Positions 55,090 to 63,225 of a stretch of 63,225 nt of DNA are shown here, one piece after another. The position numbers were made by a program, and so were the translations under genes. The notes beneath the pieces are model-generated. The model saw only the letters and a program-made list of their open reading frames with translations, made no database searches and was not told where the DNA came from. How positions within the stretch are numbered: position 1 is the stretch's first letter; each line of letters begins with the position of its first letter. This DNA is from Pandoraea sp. PE-S2T-3 (lineage in GTDB: Bacteria; Pseudomonadota; Gammaproteobacteria; Burkholderiales; Burkholderiaceae): positions 1 to 63,225 of the forward strand of contig NZ_NGUQ01000032.1 of NCBI RefSeq assembly GCF_002179965.1. Direction: 5' to 3'.

Positions 55090-55407
55090 CTTGCTTTCAA
55101 CTCACTTCAATCTTTCACAATGTGGAATTCAGGACGATTCCACCGCGCCTGCCGGGGATCATACGCCCCTTTGCCAGACGTGCCTTGCGCGGGAGCAAAC
55201 GCGCGTAACCCGCGCCAGAAGCCGGTTTCCGGGCTGTTGCGTAAACGAAACAAAGGTCGCCGCAAACCCGCGCAAAACCGGCCTTTTCCTTTGCCGCCCA
55301 CATTGAATTTGTTACATTACGTCCAACTTCTCGCGAAGTTGATTAGCAAGGACGTTATCACTAGTGACCTTGTTAAACAAATCTCACAATCCTTTGGAGA
55401 TCACTCA
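55090..55407. other. Divergent coq7 / porin control region with two palindromes
   Basis: The porin leader side contains CAACTTC-TCGC-GAAGTTG (55324-55341, a 7-bp perfect stem with a tetraloop) and the palindrome TCACTAGTGA (55358-55367). An AT-rich stretch follows before the GGAG ribosome site. The rest of the region is unremarkable. A TTGAAT hexamer at about 55310 could be a -35, but I see no convincing partner. Confidence 0.5.
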
Positions 55408-56562
55408 ATGAAAAAGTCGCTTCTCGCTCTGGGTGTGCTCGGCGCATTCGCTGGCGCTGCTCACGCACAAAGCAGCGTGACCCTGTACGGTATCATCGAC
55501 GCTGGCGTTCAATACGTCAGCCGTTCGGGCGGCAACTTGGCCGGCACGGGCACCACTTCGAAGAACTTCCAGTTCGCCAACGGCAACCTGCAAGGTTCGC
55601 GTTGGGGCCTGAAGGGCGCTGAGGACCTCGGTGGTGGCCTGAAGGCTATCTTCGTGTTGGAAAACGGCTTCAACCTGGGCAACGGTACGCTGGGCCAAGG
55701 CAGCCGTGAATTCGGTCGTCAAGCATACGTCGGCCTGAGCAGCGCAACGGCTGGTACGTTGACCATCGGTCGTCAGTACGACTCCGTGGTGGACTTCGTT
55801 GGTCCGTTCGCAGTCGGTAGCCAGTGGGGCACGTTCGCAGGCGCCCACCCGTTCGATAACGACAACTTGAACAACTCGTTCCGCGTGAACAACACTGTCA
55901 AGTACACGTCGATCAACTACGCTGGCTTCAGCGCAGGCGGTATGTACGGCTTCTCGAACTCGGCCAACAACGGTACGGCTGGTTCGGGCTTCGCTAACAA
56001 CCGTGCGTATTCGTTCGGTGCTGGCTACGCTAACGGCCCGCTGTCGTTCGGCGCTGGCTACTTGTACATCGCCTCGCCGGGCACGAACACCAGCGGTGTT
56101 CTGACCGCAGGTGACGTCAACACGCCGATGAACCTGGGCGGTGCTGCTGTCAGCGACAAGGCATGGATCGGCGCAGCCGGTCTGTCGTACGCCTTCGGTC
56201 CGGCAACGGTCGGTCTGGTGTATGGCCACAGCTCGTACACGTACGTTGGTGGCGGCAGCTGGAAGTTCGACAACGTCGAACTGAACGGCAAGTACATGCT
56301 GACCCCGGCTCTGCAACTGGGCGCTGCTGTGACGTACACGTGGTCGACGCTGAACAACGTCGGCACGAACGTGTCGCCGAAGTACACGCAAGCCACCATC
56401 GGCACGGACTACTTCCTGTCGAAGCGTACGGACCTGTACCTGGTTGGTCTGTACCAACACGCCAGCAGCGATGCTCCTGGCGGCGCGTCGATGAACGGCC
56501 TGGGCTTCTCGAACAACTCGAACCAGTTCGCAGTTACGAGCGGCATCCGTCACAAGTTCTAA
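55408..56562 (+). CDS. Outer-membrane general porin (Burkholderiales porin 4 type)
   Basis: The 384-residue protein begins with a signal peptide (MKKSLLALGVLGAFAGAAHA, cut before Gln), then SSVTLYGIIDAGVQYVS, the first strand of a 16-strand trimeric porin. RWGLKGAEDLGGGLKAIF and FGRQAYVGLS follow, and it ends in RHKF, with the terminal Phe needed for BAM assembly. Codons are strongly biased (GGT, GCT, CGT, CTG, AAC), unlike its neighbours, as expected for very high expression. An in-frame upstream extension is rejected. The ATG has GGAG upstream. Confidence 0.95.
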   Translation: MKKSLLALGVLGAFAGAAHAQSSVTLYGIIDAGVQYVSRSGGNLAGTGTTSKNFQFANGNLQGSRWGLKGAEDLGGGLKAIFVLENGFNLGNGTLGQGSREFGRQAYVGLSSATAGTLTIGRQYDSVVDFVGPFAVGSQWGTFAGAHPFDNDNLNNSFRVNNTVKYTSINYAGFSAGGMYGFSNSANNGTAGSGFANNRAYSFGAGYANGPLSFGAGYLYIASPGTNTSGVLTAGDVNTPMNLGGAAVSDKAWIGAAGLSYAFGPATVGLVYGHSSYTYVGGGSWKFDNVELNGKYMLTPALQLGAAVTYTWSTLNNVGTNVSPKYTQATIGTDYFLSKRTDLYLVGLYQHASSDAPGGASMNGLGFSNNSNQFAVTSGIRHKF

Positions 56563-56597
56563 GCTGACAGTTTTCGTCACTTAGTCTTTGTTTGACG

Positions 56598-56626
56598 AAA
56601 GGGCACCTTCGGGTGCCCTTTTTTTA
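56598..56626 (+). terminator. Strong terminator after the porin
   Basis: AAAGGGCACC/GGTGCCCTTT with a TTCG loop and a T-run of seven. It lies 36 bases past the stop. Confidence 0.9.
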
Positions 56627-56731
56627 TTGCACGCGCGTTGTTTCCAGACCAACGCCCCACGGAATCCCGGCTTGACCCGGCGTTTATTTCAAACCTAAAA
56701 TTTCCATACTGTAAATTTCATTGCGCCTCCC

Positions 56732-57211
56732 ATGAGCCTCGCCGATTCCGACTCTCTCGATCTCGAAACGCGAGCCAATGATCGCGAGCACGACGCCTTG
56801 CGTCTCTGGCTGCGGCTGCTCACCTGCGCCAACATGATCGAAACCGACATCCGGTCGCGGCTACGCCAGGATTTCGATTGCACCTTGCCGCGCTTCGATC
56901 TGCTGGCACAGCTCGATCGCCATCCCGAGGGGCTGAAGATGGGAGAGCTCAGCAAGCGCATGATGGTCACCGGCGGCAACGTCACCGGCATCACCGATCA
57001 ATTGGAAAAGGAGGGCTGGGTGACGCGTGAGACCGTCGTCAACGACCGGCGCGCCTTCCTGATCAAGCTCACGCCGCGTGGCAAGAAGGCGTTTTCGAAC
57101 ATGGCTCGCGCACACGAGGAATGGATCGAGCAACGGCTAGGCCGATTGCCTGAAGACAGGCAGCGTCAGCTATATGCGTTGCTGGGGGATTTGAAGGCGG
57201 TGATTGCCTGA
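56732..57211 (+). CDS. MarR family transcriptional regulator
   Basis: The 159-residue protein has the winged-helix core LTCANMIETDIRSRLRQ, FDLLAQLDRHPEGLKMGELSKRM (split), MVTGGNVTGITDQLEKEGWVTR (recognition helix and turn) and NDRRAFLIKLTPRGKKAF (wing). Such regulators bind aromatic or phenolic signals. No operon partner lies next to it, so the target is unknown. It lies 170 bases after the porin, past its terminator. Confidence 0.9.
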   Translation: MSLADSDSLDLETRANDREHDALRLWLRLLTCANMIETDIRSRLRQDFDCTLPRFDLLAQLDRHPEGLKMGELSKRMMVTGGNVTGITDQLEKEGWVTRETVVNDRRAFLIKLTPRGKKAFSNMARAHEEWIEQRLGRLPEDRQRQLYALLGDLKAVIA

Positions 57212-57375
57212 CGCTTAGGCCGATATCCCGACAAGACATCGGGCGGTGGTTTTTAAAGGCCCGGCCTGCCAAGGGGCGTCGCGAGGACACTAAAAAACTG
57301 ACCTGTTCGACGCGAAGCTCCCCGAAGAGGGGCATCGGACATGACGCGGGCCACCGCAAAACTCAATCGCTTCCG

Positions 57376-58509
57376 CTACTTGGCCGCATGTTCTCGTGCG
57401 TTCAAGGTCGCCCGCGCGGCGGCGGCCGCCGGTGTTTCGTCTAGTGCGGCAAGCACCGCATCACGGTCGGACGCTTTGCGCTTCGACAACGCTTTCACTG
57501 CGGCATAGAACTTGGGCAAATCGTTGCCCTCTTGCGCGAGCAGCGCCATGAATGCTGGCACCCACTGGTTGTAAGTAGCGAATGATCCGATCTTCGCGTT
57601 ATTTAGATCACTTGCGAACCAGAGATCGAACCCTCTGTATCCGCCCCATGACACTTTGAGCGCCGCATAATCGGCGCGCATGTGGGTGAACAGGATCTCC
57701 TTCTGTGCCGCCTTCTGCTCATCACTGTCCGCCCCGTTGTAGAGCGCTTCCAACTGCTTCCGGTAGCCTTCGACCAGATCGCGGAACTGCCGCCGATACG
57801 CGTCATACCGCTCATACTCGATCGCCGCATCCGGATGCGCCGTCAGCCACCGCTGCACGCCGACCGTTTCTACCGTCACCGCAAACGATTCATTGAACGT
57901 CGTATCGCCACGGACAAACAGAATCTGATGCGCCAGCTCATGGAAGATCATGCGGGCGACTTCGGCGCGCGGCAGGTAGATAAAGGTGCTGAGCAACGGA
58001 TCATCGAAGTACCCAAGTGTCGAATACGCGGGAATCCCTGCCACGAAGGTTTCCCATCCGTCGCGGTGTAATTCGGCGGCATAAGCCTCGGCCGACTCCC
58101 GGGAGTAATACCCGCGATATTCGACGCATCCGACAACCAGCAAACACGACTCGTGCAGCTTTAGCGAGAGCGCCGGCGCAGCGAACACGTTATAGACGAC
58201 GAACGGCCGCTTGATATCGGCATAGCTGCGATAGCTGCCATTGTCGGGCTCACCCAGCGCCGTCACGGCGTAGCCACGAATCTGCTCCGCCTCGGCAAGA
58301 CGCACCCGCAGACGAGGGTCCAGCGAGGGGTCCGCAAGCAAATCATCGACCGGTTTCGCCTCGTGCAGCATCGTGAAATGCCCGTTGATCGACTGCGCAT
58401 AGTAGCCAACCTGACTGCACCCGCTAACGGCGAGCAACATTACCCACGCCGCCAGGGCTTTGAGGCGCCGCAAACCGATCGGGTAAGGCTTCGCAGACCA
58501 GGTCGACAT
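57376..58509 (-). CDS. Aminopeptidase-like lipoprotein (zinc metallopeptidase, COG4324 type)
   Basis: The 377-residue protein has a signal with a lipobox (LLAVSGC, Cys at about residue 31). The zinc motif is HELAHQ with NESFA further on (TTFNESFAVTVE). YNVFAAPALSLKL and CVEYRGYYSRESAEAYAAEL are typical of the predicted aminopeptidase family. The start at MSTWSAKPYP has GGAG six bases upstream; an earlier TTG and ATG lie close by. Substrate is unknown. It is convergent with the MarR gene. Confidence 0.82.
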   Translation of the reverse strand: MSTWSAKPYPIGLRRLKALAAWVMLLAVSGCSQVGYYAQSINGHFTMLHEAKPVDDLLADPSLDPRLRVRLAEAEQIRGYAVTALGEPDNGSYRSYADIKRPFVVYNVFAAPALSLKLHESCLLVVGCVEYRGYYSRESAEAYAAELHRDGWETFVAGIPAYSTLGYFDDPLLSTFIYLPRAEVARMIFHELAHQILFVRGDTTFNESFAVTVETVGVQRWLTAHPDAAIEYERYDAYRRQFRDLVEGYRKQLEALYNGADSDEQKAAQKEILFTHMRADYAALKVSWGGYRGFDLWFASDLNNAKIGSFATYNQWVPAFMALLAQEGNDLPKFYAAVKALSKRKASDRDAVLAALDETPAAAAARATLNAREHAAK

Positions 58510-58670
58510 GAGAAGCTCCATGAGCAAGGATGTTCACCGGAGCGCGTAAAGGCTCCTAGGCACCAGAGTCAGCTGTCGGCTGGCGGTCGCGGGCAACTGG
58601 CGGCCTCTCGTCGCCGTTGCCTGCTTTCGTCTCGCGGTCGTCGGTACTTCAGTCCGATATTTCCGTCCGC

Positions 58671-60746
58671 TCAGGCCGGGGCGACGTCGACAAGGCAGTC
58701 ATAGAACGTTGGCGCACGCCCGAGATCCGTGAGTTGCTGGCTCGTGACTTCGTTAGCGTTCTTGCCATCCGGGGCCAGCTTCTTCCACCAGATCGACAGC
58801 CCGACAACCACGCCCTCGCGGGCTTTTTCCGTCACCCGCGCTTTGGCGTTCAGGGTGCCGCGATCGTTGAAGATGCGTACACCTGCACCATCCGAGATCC
58901 CACGCGGCGCAGCGTCTGCCGGGTGAATATCGAGGGTCGGCTCGCCAACGGACGAACGCAGACTGTCCACGTTGACGAAACTCGAGTTGAGGAAGTTGCG
59001 CGCAGGCGGCGAAATCATCGCCAGTGGATAGCGTGCCGCCAACGTCGGGTTACTCGCGACGGATTCGTACGGCGGCACCCAATCCGGCAGCGGATCGAAC
59101 CCTTCCTGCACCATGCGTTCGGAATAGAACTCGCATTTGCCAGACGGCGTAAAGAACCCGCCATTGGCAAACGGCGCCTCGGGCAAGTCGTAACGCACCC
59201 AACCGTCGCGCTTCAGCGTCTCCCAATCGGTGCCGGCCATACGCGGGTCGGCCCATCGAATCGACTGCTCCGCCAGTTGGTCATCCGAATCTGAGAAGCA
59301 TGGCTCCTGCCACCCCATCCGTTGCGCGAGCAAGCGGAATATCTCGGAATTCGGTTTCGTTTCACCCAACGGCGCGATCGCAGGATTGTTCGCGAGCAGA
59401 TAGGTGTGGCCATAGGCCTTGTGGATATCCAGATGCTCAAGCTGCGTCGTCGCCGGCAGGACGAAGTCCGCGTAGTCAGCCGTGTCGGTCTGGAAGTGTT
59501 CCAGCACCACAGTGAACAGATCCTCTCGACCAAAACCCGACGCCACCTTGCTCGACTCGGGGGCCACGGCCACCGGGTTGCTGTTGTAGACCACGAGCGC
59601 CTCGATCTTCGGTCCGAACGACGCGTCACCCGGATGACACAGCGCGTCGCCGATGGCGCTCATGTTTACCAGGCGCGGCACCTTGTCCGGCACTGGGCGA
59701 AGGTCCGGACGGGTCTGGGCGTGCCCGTCGACGGGGGCAAAACCCGAAGTCGACATCAGCATGCCGCCGGCCGGGTCCCGCCACGCGCCGATGAGCGCCG
59801 GGAGGCACGCGACAGCACGCGTTGCCTGACCGCCCCCCTTGGCGCGCTGCATGCCGTAGTTCAGTCGAATCGCCGCAGGTTTGGCGCCGGCATACTCTCG
59901 CGCCAACGTAATGACCGTCTCTTCACTGATGCCGCAAATCTCGGCGACGCGCGCGGGCGTATAGCGCTGCGCCCGTTCCTTCAATTGGGCGTACCCGACC
60001 GTGTGTTGCGCGATGTACTCGTGATCAACGAGATCCTCGGCAATCAGCACATGCATCATGCCAAGCGCCAGCGCCGCATCCGTGCCGGGCAGCAGCGCAA
60101 TGTGCTGATGACATTTCTCTGCGGTGAGCGAGCGATACGGATCGATCGCGATCAACTTCGCGCCGCGCCGCTTGGCCTCCTGCGCGATCGCCCAGAAGTG
60201 CACGCTCGACGTAATCGGGTTGCTTCCCCAAATGAGAATCAGCTTGCTGTCGACAAAATGTTCGACGTGCATCCCGACGCCCGCGCCATAGGTGTAACGC
60301 AGACCGGCGGCACCCGCACTCGCACATATCGTGCGATCGAGATCGGACGCACCAAGCTTGTTGAAAAAGCGGGCCGCCATGGTCTCGCCCTGCACAAACC
60401 CCATCGTGCCGGCGTAGCTATACGGCAGGATCGCTTCGGGATCGCGCGCGGCAATCTCCGTCAGGCGAGCCGCGATCTCGTCGAGCGCCTGATCCCAGCT
60501 CACCTGCACAAACTTGCCGGCGCCCTTCGGCCCCACACGTTTCAGCGGATGCAACAGGCGGTCGGGGTGATAAGTACGCTCTGTATAGCGAGAGACTTTC
60601 GTGCAGAGCACGCCCTTGGTTGTCGGATGGTCAGGGTCGCCCTGAACCTTGATCGCGACGCCATTCTCCACCGTCACGTGAAGTGCGCACGTGTCGGGGC
60701 AGTCATGCGGGCAAGCGGCCCGAACGACGTGAACATTGGACGTCAT
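58671..60746 (-). CDS. Molybdopterin-dependent oxidoreductase (DMSO reductase family, orphan)
   Basis: The 691-residue catalytic subunit has a [4Fe-4S] motif at C12-x3-C16-x3-C20-x27-C48 (CPHDCPDTC then GVLCTKV). Molybdopterin-guanine-dinucleotide motifs follow (LILIWGSNPITSS, AVACLPALIGAWRDPAGGM, VVYNSNPVAVAP), and a C-terminal MopB domain (LDIHPADAAPRGISDGAGV). CASAGAAGLRYTYG may hold the Mo ligand. The start has AGGAG upstream. There is no small iron-sulfur, membrane-anchor or chaperone gene beside it, and no Tat signal, so it is probably cytoplasmic. Formate-dehydrogenase-like or other reductase roles remain open. Confidence 0.85.
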   Translation of the reverse strand: MTSNVHVVRAACPHDCPDTCALHVTVENGVAIKVQGDPDHPTTKGVLCTKVSRYTERTYHPDRLLHPLKRVGPKGAGKFVQVSWDQALDEIAARLTEIAARDPEAILPYSYAGTMGFVQGETMAARFFNKLGASDLDRTICASAGAAGLRYTYGAGVGMHVEHFVDSKLILIWGSNPITSSVHFWAIAQEAKRRGAKLIAIDPYRSLTAEKCHQHIALLPGTDAALALGMMHVLIAEDLVDHEYIAQHTVGYAQLKERAQRYTPARVAEICGISEETVITLAREYAGAKPAAIRLNYGMQRAKGGGQATRAVACLPALIGAWRDPAGGMLMSTSGFAPVDGHAQTRPDLRPVPDKVPRLVNMSAIGDALCHPGDASFGPKIEALVVYNSNPVAVAPESSKVASGFGREDLFTVVLEHFQTDTADYADFVLPATTQLEHLDIHKAYGHTYLLANNPAIAPLGETKPNSEIFRLLAQRMGWQEPCFSDSDDQLAEQSIRWADPRMAGTDWETLKRDGWVRYDLPEAPFANGGFFTPSGKCEFYSERMVQEGFDPLPDWVPPYESVASNPTLAARYPLAMISPPARNFLNSSFVNVDSLRSSVGEPTLDIHPADAAPRGISDGAGVRIFNDRGTLNAKARVTEKAREGVVVGLSIWWKKLAPDGKNANEVTSQQLTDLGRAPTFYDCLVDVAPA

Positions 60747-60959
60747 GAAACTACTCCTCTCTCTACCGAAATGCTGCGTCTGGCAGGGGTGCGACGCTGG
60801 CGTTATTGTATTACGTTCGCTGGCGCTTCGCCCCGCCTGGCGCGGCAGAGCCGCATTTTCCAGACACGTCTGTGCTGCCGCTCGGGCGATTCCTATCGAG
60901 ATGCCAGACCCTGCCTTTAGGGGTAAGATGAGCCATTGCGTACGCAGGAAATCCCCGTC

Positions 60960-62156
60960 ATGAAGCTTATTCCCGAAATCGATGCCGCTCGCGGCGAAAT
61001 TCAGACCATTCGACGTGACATTCACGCGCATCCGGAACTGTGTTTTGAAGAAAAACGCACCTCCGACGTGGTGGCCGAAACGCTGACGAAGTGGGGCATC
61101 CCCATTCATCGCGGACTTGGGACCACGGGTCTTGTCGGCGTCATCAAGAACGGCAGCAGCGACCGTGCGATCGGTCTGCGCGCCGACATGGATGCCCTGC
61201 CGATCAAAGAAGCCAACACCTTTGAGCATGCGTCGAAGCACGAAGGCAAGATGCACGCCTGCGGCCACGACGGCCACACCGCCATGTTGCTGGCTGCGGC
61301 GCAGTACCTCCAAAAACATCGGAACTTCGACGGCACGGTGTACCTGATCTTCCAACCGGCAGAGGAAGGCGGCGGCGGTGCGCGCGAAATGATCAAGGAC
61401 GGCCTGTTCGAACGCTTCCCGATGCAAGCCGTCTTCGGTATGCATAACTGGCCGGGTGTACCCACAGGCACATTTGCTGTCACACCGGGGCCGATGATGG
61501 CCTCGAGCAACGAATTCAAGATCACGCTGCGCGGCAAGGGTACGCATGCGGGCATCCCGAACGCCGGCATCGACCCCGTCATTGCCGCGGTGCAAGTTGC
61601 TCAGGCGCTCCAAAGCATCATCACGCGCAACAAGCGCCCGATCGACGCCTCGGTGCTGTCGATCACGCAGATTCACGCGGGTGATACCACGAACGTGGTG
61701 CCGGACACGGCATGGCTGGGCGGTACGATCCGCACGTTCTCGCTGGAAGTTCTGGACCTTATCGAATCGCGTTTGCGCGAAATTTCGGAGTTTGTGGCCA
61801 AAGGCATGGGCTGCTCGGCCGAGATTGAATTCCAGCGTAATTACCCGCCGACGATCAATGATCCGGCAATGGCTGCTTTGTGCGCCGACGTGATGCGCGA
61901 GGTCGTGGGTGATGAAAACGTGAACGATAAAGTCGAGCCGACGATGGGCGCGGAAGATTTCTCGTTCATGCTGCTGGAAAAGCCGGGTGCCTATGTCTTT
62001 ATCGGTAATGGCGACGGTACGCACCGCGATACCGGTCACGGCCTTGGCCCCTGCAATCTGCACAACGCCAGCTACGATTTCAACGACGACTTGCTGCCGC
62101 TGGGCGGGACCTACTGGGTGAAGCTGGTCGAAACCTACTTCGGGCGCGATCAGTAA
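60960..62156 (+). CDS. M20 family amidohydrolase (hippurate hydrolase-like)
   Basis: The 398-residue metalloenzyme would hydrolyse N-acyl or N-benzoyl amino acids. It has RRDIHAHPELCFEEKRTSD, the metal loop HACGHDGHTAML (C101, H103), QPAEEGGGGAREMIKDG, MHNWPGVPTG (metal His) and MGAEDFSFML near the end. The inner domain IHAGDTTNVVPDTAWLGGTIR is typical. The ATG has AGGAA upstream; an upstream TTG is less likely. It is divergent from the molybdopterin gene with 213 bases between. Confidence 0.9.
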   Translation: MKLIPEIDAARGEIQTIRRDIHAHPELCFEEKRTSDVVAETLTKWGIPIHRGLGTTGLVGVIKNGSSDRAIGLRADMDALPIKEANTFEHASKHEGKMHACGHDGHTAMLLAAAQYLQKHRNFDGTVYLIFQPAEEGGGGAREMIKDGLFERFPMQAVFGMHNWPGVPTGTFAVTPGPMMASSNEFKITLRGKGTHAGIPNAGIDPVIAAVQVAQALQSIITRNKRPIDASVLSITQIHAGDTTNVVPDTAWLGGTIRTFSLEVLDLIESRLREISEFVAKGMGCSAEIEFQRNYPPTINDPAMAALCADVMREVVGDENVNDKVEPTMGAEDFSFMLLEKPGAYVFIGNGDGTHRDTGHGLGPCNLHNASYDFNDDLLPLGGTYWVKLVETYFGRDQ

Positions 62157-62184
62157 TCACTGGCACGTTGACACGCTATTCGAC

Positions 62185-62212
62185 AAAAAAGCCGGCAATA
62201 GCCGGCTTTTTT
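62185..62212. terminator. Bidirectional rho-independent terminator
   Basis: AAAAAAGCCGGC/GCCGGCTTTTTT with an AATA loop, between the amidohydrolase and the convergent DUF3047 gene. Confidence 0.88.
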
Positions 62213-62225
62213 GCGTCGATTGAAA

Positions 62226-63086
62226 CTACTTTGCCGCGGTGGTGGTAGGAATACCATCCGTATCCAATCGAATATCGCCATACCACGCGGTGAATTTCGA
62301 TTGCGTATTGTCGCCATCGCTCATGATAGCGATGCCGATCAGTCGCCCCGGCGGTTCGCCGAATGCCTTCTCGTAATCCTTTGCGATATCACGCGAATAC
62401 GATTGCCATTGTCCGAGCCCGTCAGTGCCTCGCTGAACTACGATCGCGCGGATGCGTGCGGTGTAGGGATTTCGAACCACCTCATCCTGTGCGAACTTCC
62501 CGTCGCCCCATGTGTACATCAGCGTTGCATACGGCAACTCGCGTCCGCTCACCAGGCGCGCCAGTTCACGATGCAAATGGTCTTGCACAGTGAGTTTCGC
62601 CGGATCCCCGTCGAAAGCGAGTGCGATCCGCACAGGTGCATCATCGTATCGTTTCGTGCGGATATCGGCGGTGGCCGGCATTTCATCCGCACGCCATCGC
62701 CAATTCAACTTGGCGCCGGGATAGATGGGAATATCCAGTTTCTGAGCGATGCCTGACGCGGATTCGTCGACCTTTGCGCGAATCACGGCAATGCCGTTCG
62801 CATCAAGCGCCTGCTCGTAGTTCGTACGACGCTTGTTGTGCGTCACGAGATAGGTCTCCCAGTGAGGCGGAAGACCATCGGCGTTCACCGCAGCGGAAAG
62901 GGGGGCGATGTCGTCACTTCGTGCGGGCGTCGTTGTCGCGACCGTATCACTGACGGCCTGATGCGTGGCGCATCCAGCGATCATGATTGCAATACCCACT
63001 GCGCCACCAACCAAAGTCCATCTACGCCACGTTGCATGGCGCTTACGTCGATCATCATCTACCACTGGTTTCACTCCCCGAACCAC
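62226..63086 (-). CDS. DUF3047 family lipoprotein
   Basis: The 286-residue frame starts at a GTG. It has a basic segment (RRKRHATWRRW), a hydrophobic stretch (TLVGGAVGIAIMIAGC, lipobox Cys at 39), then DUF3047 motifs: LDIPIYPGAKLNWRWR, DAPVRIALAFDGD and GIAIMSDGDNTQSKFTAWYGDIRL. Role unknown. The GTG start is uncertain, since a second GTG lies five codons later with CGGGGAG and no ATG occurs before the lipobox. The last 139 bases of the window lie upstream of it and show nothing else. Confidence 0.75.
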   Translation of the reverse strand: MVRGVKPVVDDDRRKRHATWRRWTLVGGAVGIAIMIAGCATHQAVSDTVATTTPARSDDIAPLSAAVNADGLPPHWETYLVTHNKRRTNYEQALDANGIAVIRAKVDESASGIAQKLDIPIYPGAKLNWRWRADEMPATADIRTKRYDDAPVRIALAFDGDPAKLTVQDHLHRELARLVSGRELPYATLMYTWGDGKFAQDEVVRNPYTARIRAIVVQRGTDGLGQWQSYSRDIAKDYEKAFGEPPGRLIGIAIMSDGDNTQSKFTAWYGDIRLDTDGIPTTTAAK

Positions 63087-63225
63087 GACTAACCCCGTGA
63101 TCGAATCCTAAGCGAGAAACCGATGTCGATCCATCCGAAGTTTCACTTCACGACACTGATGCAACACATTTTGGTTTGTGAGGAGGCGTAACACTCACGC
63201 ACGACGTTATGGAATTCCGTCCGCG

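Noticed and set aside
57227-57243. Small stem CCCGA/TCGGG after the MarR gene as a terminator
   Set aside because: Only 5 bp with a 7-base loop, and the T-stretch is displaced; too weak to call.
60747-62063. Upstream in-frame extension of the molybdopterin oxidoreductase (total 1130 codons)
   Set aside because: It runs antisense through the M20 amidohydrolase. The good start with AGGAG and the Cys motif lies at 60746.

Overview
The window is a housekeeping segment of a GC-rich betaproteobacterial chromosome. Gene order and protein content (nrdA/nrdB with NrdR boxes, rplU-rpmA-obgE-proB, pilBCD-coaE-zapD-yacG, secA/DUF721/lpxC, a complete dcw cluster, an Ala/Lys-rich histone-like protein, a Burkholderiales-type porin) fit Burkholderiaceae. 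A Pandoraea- or Burkholderia-like organism is my inference; no database could be consulted. I see no phage, IS element, CRISPR array, defence island or secretion-effector island.

Layout. 1-8.7 kb: the start of a histone H1-like gene, class Ia ribonucleotide reductase split into nrdB and nrdA with an aldose-1-epimerase-like gene between them, ampD and a DUF1269 membrane protein. Each nrd gene has its own pair of NrdR boxes, and both pairs have 31-bp centre spacing. 8.9-16.5 kb: a PP0621-type protein, a CcsA/HemX-like protein, ffh, a hypoxanthine-type phosphoribosyltransferase, marC, proS, rppH with an unusual C-terminal tail, and a CNP1-like lipoprotein. 16.7-22.8 kb: proB, obgE, rpmA and rplU leftward from a consensus promoter, then ispB, tRNA-Pro(CGG) and a CNNM/CorC-type protein rightward.

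23-31 kb: a tightly overlapping pilB-pilC-pilD-coaE unit followed by zapD and yacG. The prepilin peptidase has lost the whole cysteine tetrad and the PilB ATPase lacks its N-terminal domain. Leftward mutT, a DUF815 ATPase and argJ follow. 31-54 kb: secA (leftward), a DciA-like DUF721 gene (rightward), then the complete leftward dcw cluster mraZ-rsmH-ftsL-ftsI-murE-murF-mraY-murD-ftsW-murG-murC-ddlB-ftsQ-ftsA-ftsZ, with lpxC downstream. It starts at a recognisable sigma70 promoter overlapped by four 10-bp-phased MraZ boxes.

54-63 kb: coq7, a highly expressed porin, a MarR regulator, a zinc aminopeptidase-like lipoprotein, an orphan molybdopterin oxidoreductase, an M20 amidohydrolase and a DUF3047 lipoprotein.

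The genes cover dNTP supply (nrd), envelope and septum construction (dcw, lpxC, ampD recycling), translation and protein export (ffh, secA, rplU, rpmA, proS) and respiration or quinone synthesis (ccsA-like, ispB, coq7). The observations most worth following are the degenerate pilBCD module, the duplicated NrdR control of a split nrd locus, the MraZ-box promoter, strong 3' hairpins without U-tracts, and a structured intergenic region near the left edge. I found no convincing novel multi-gene system.
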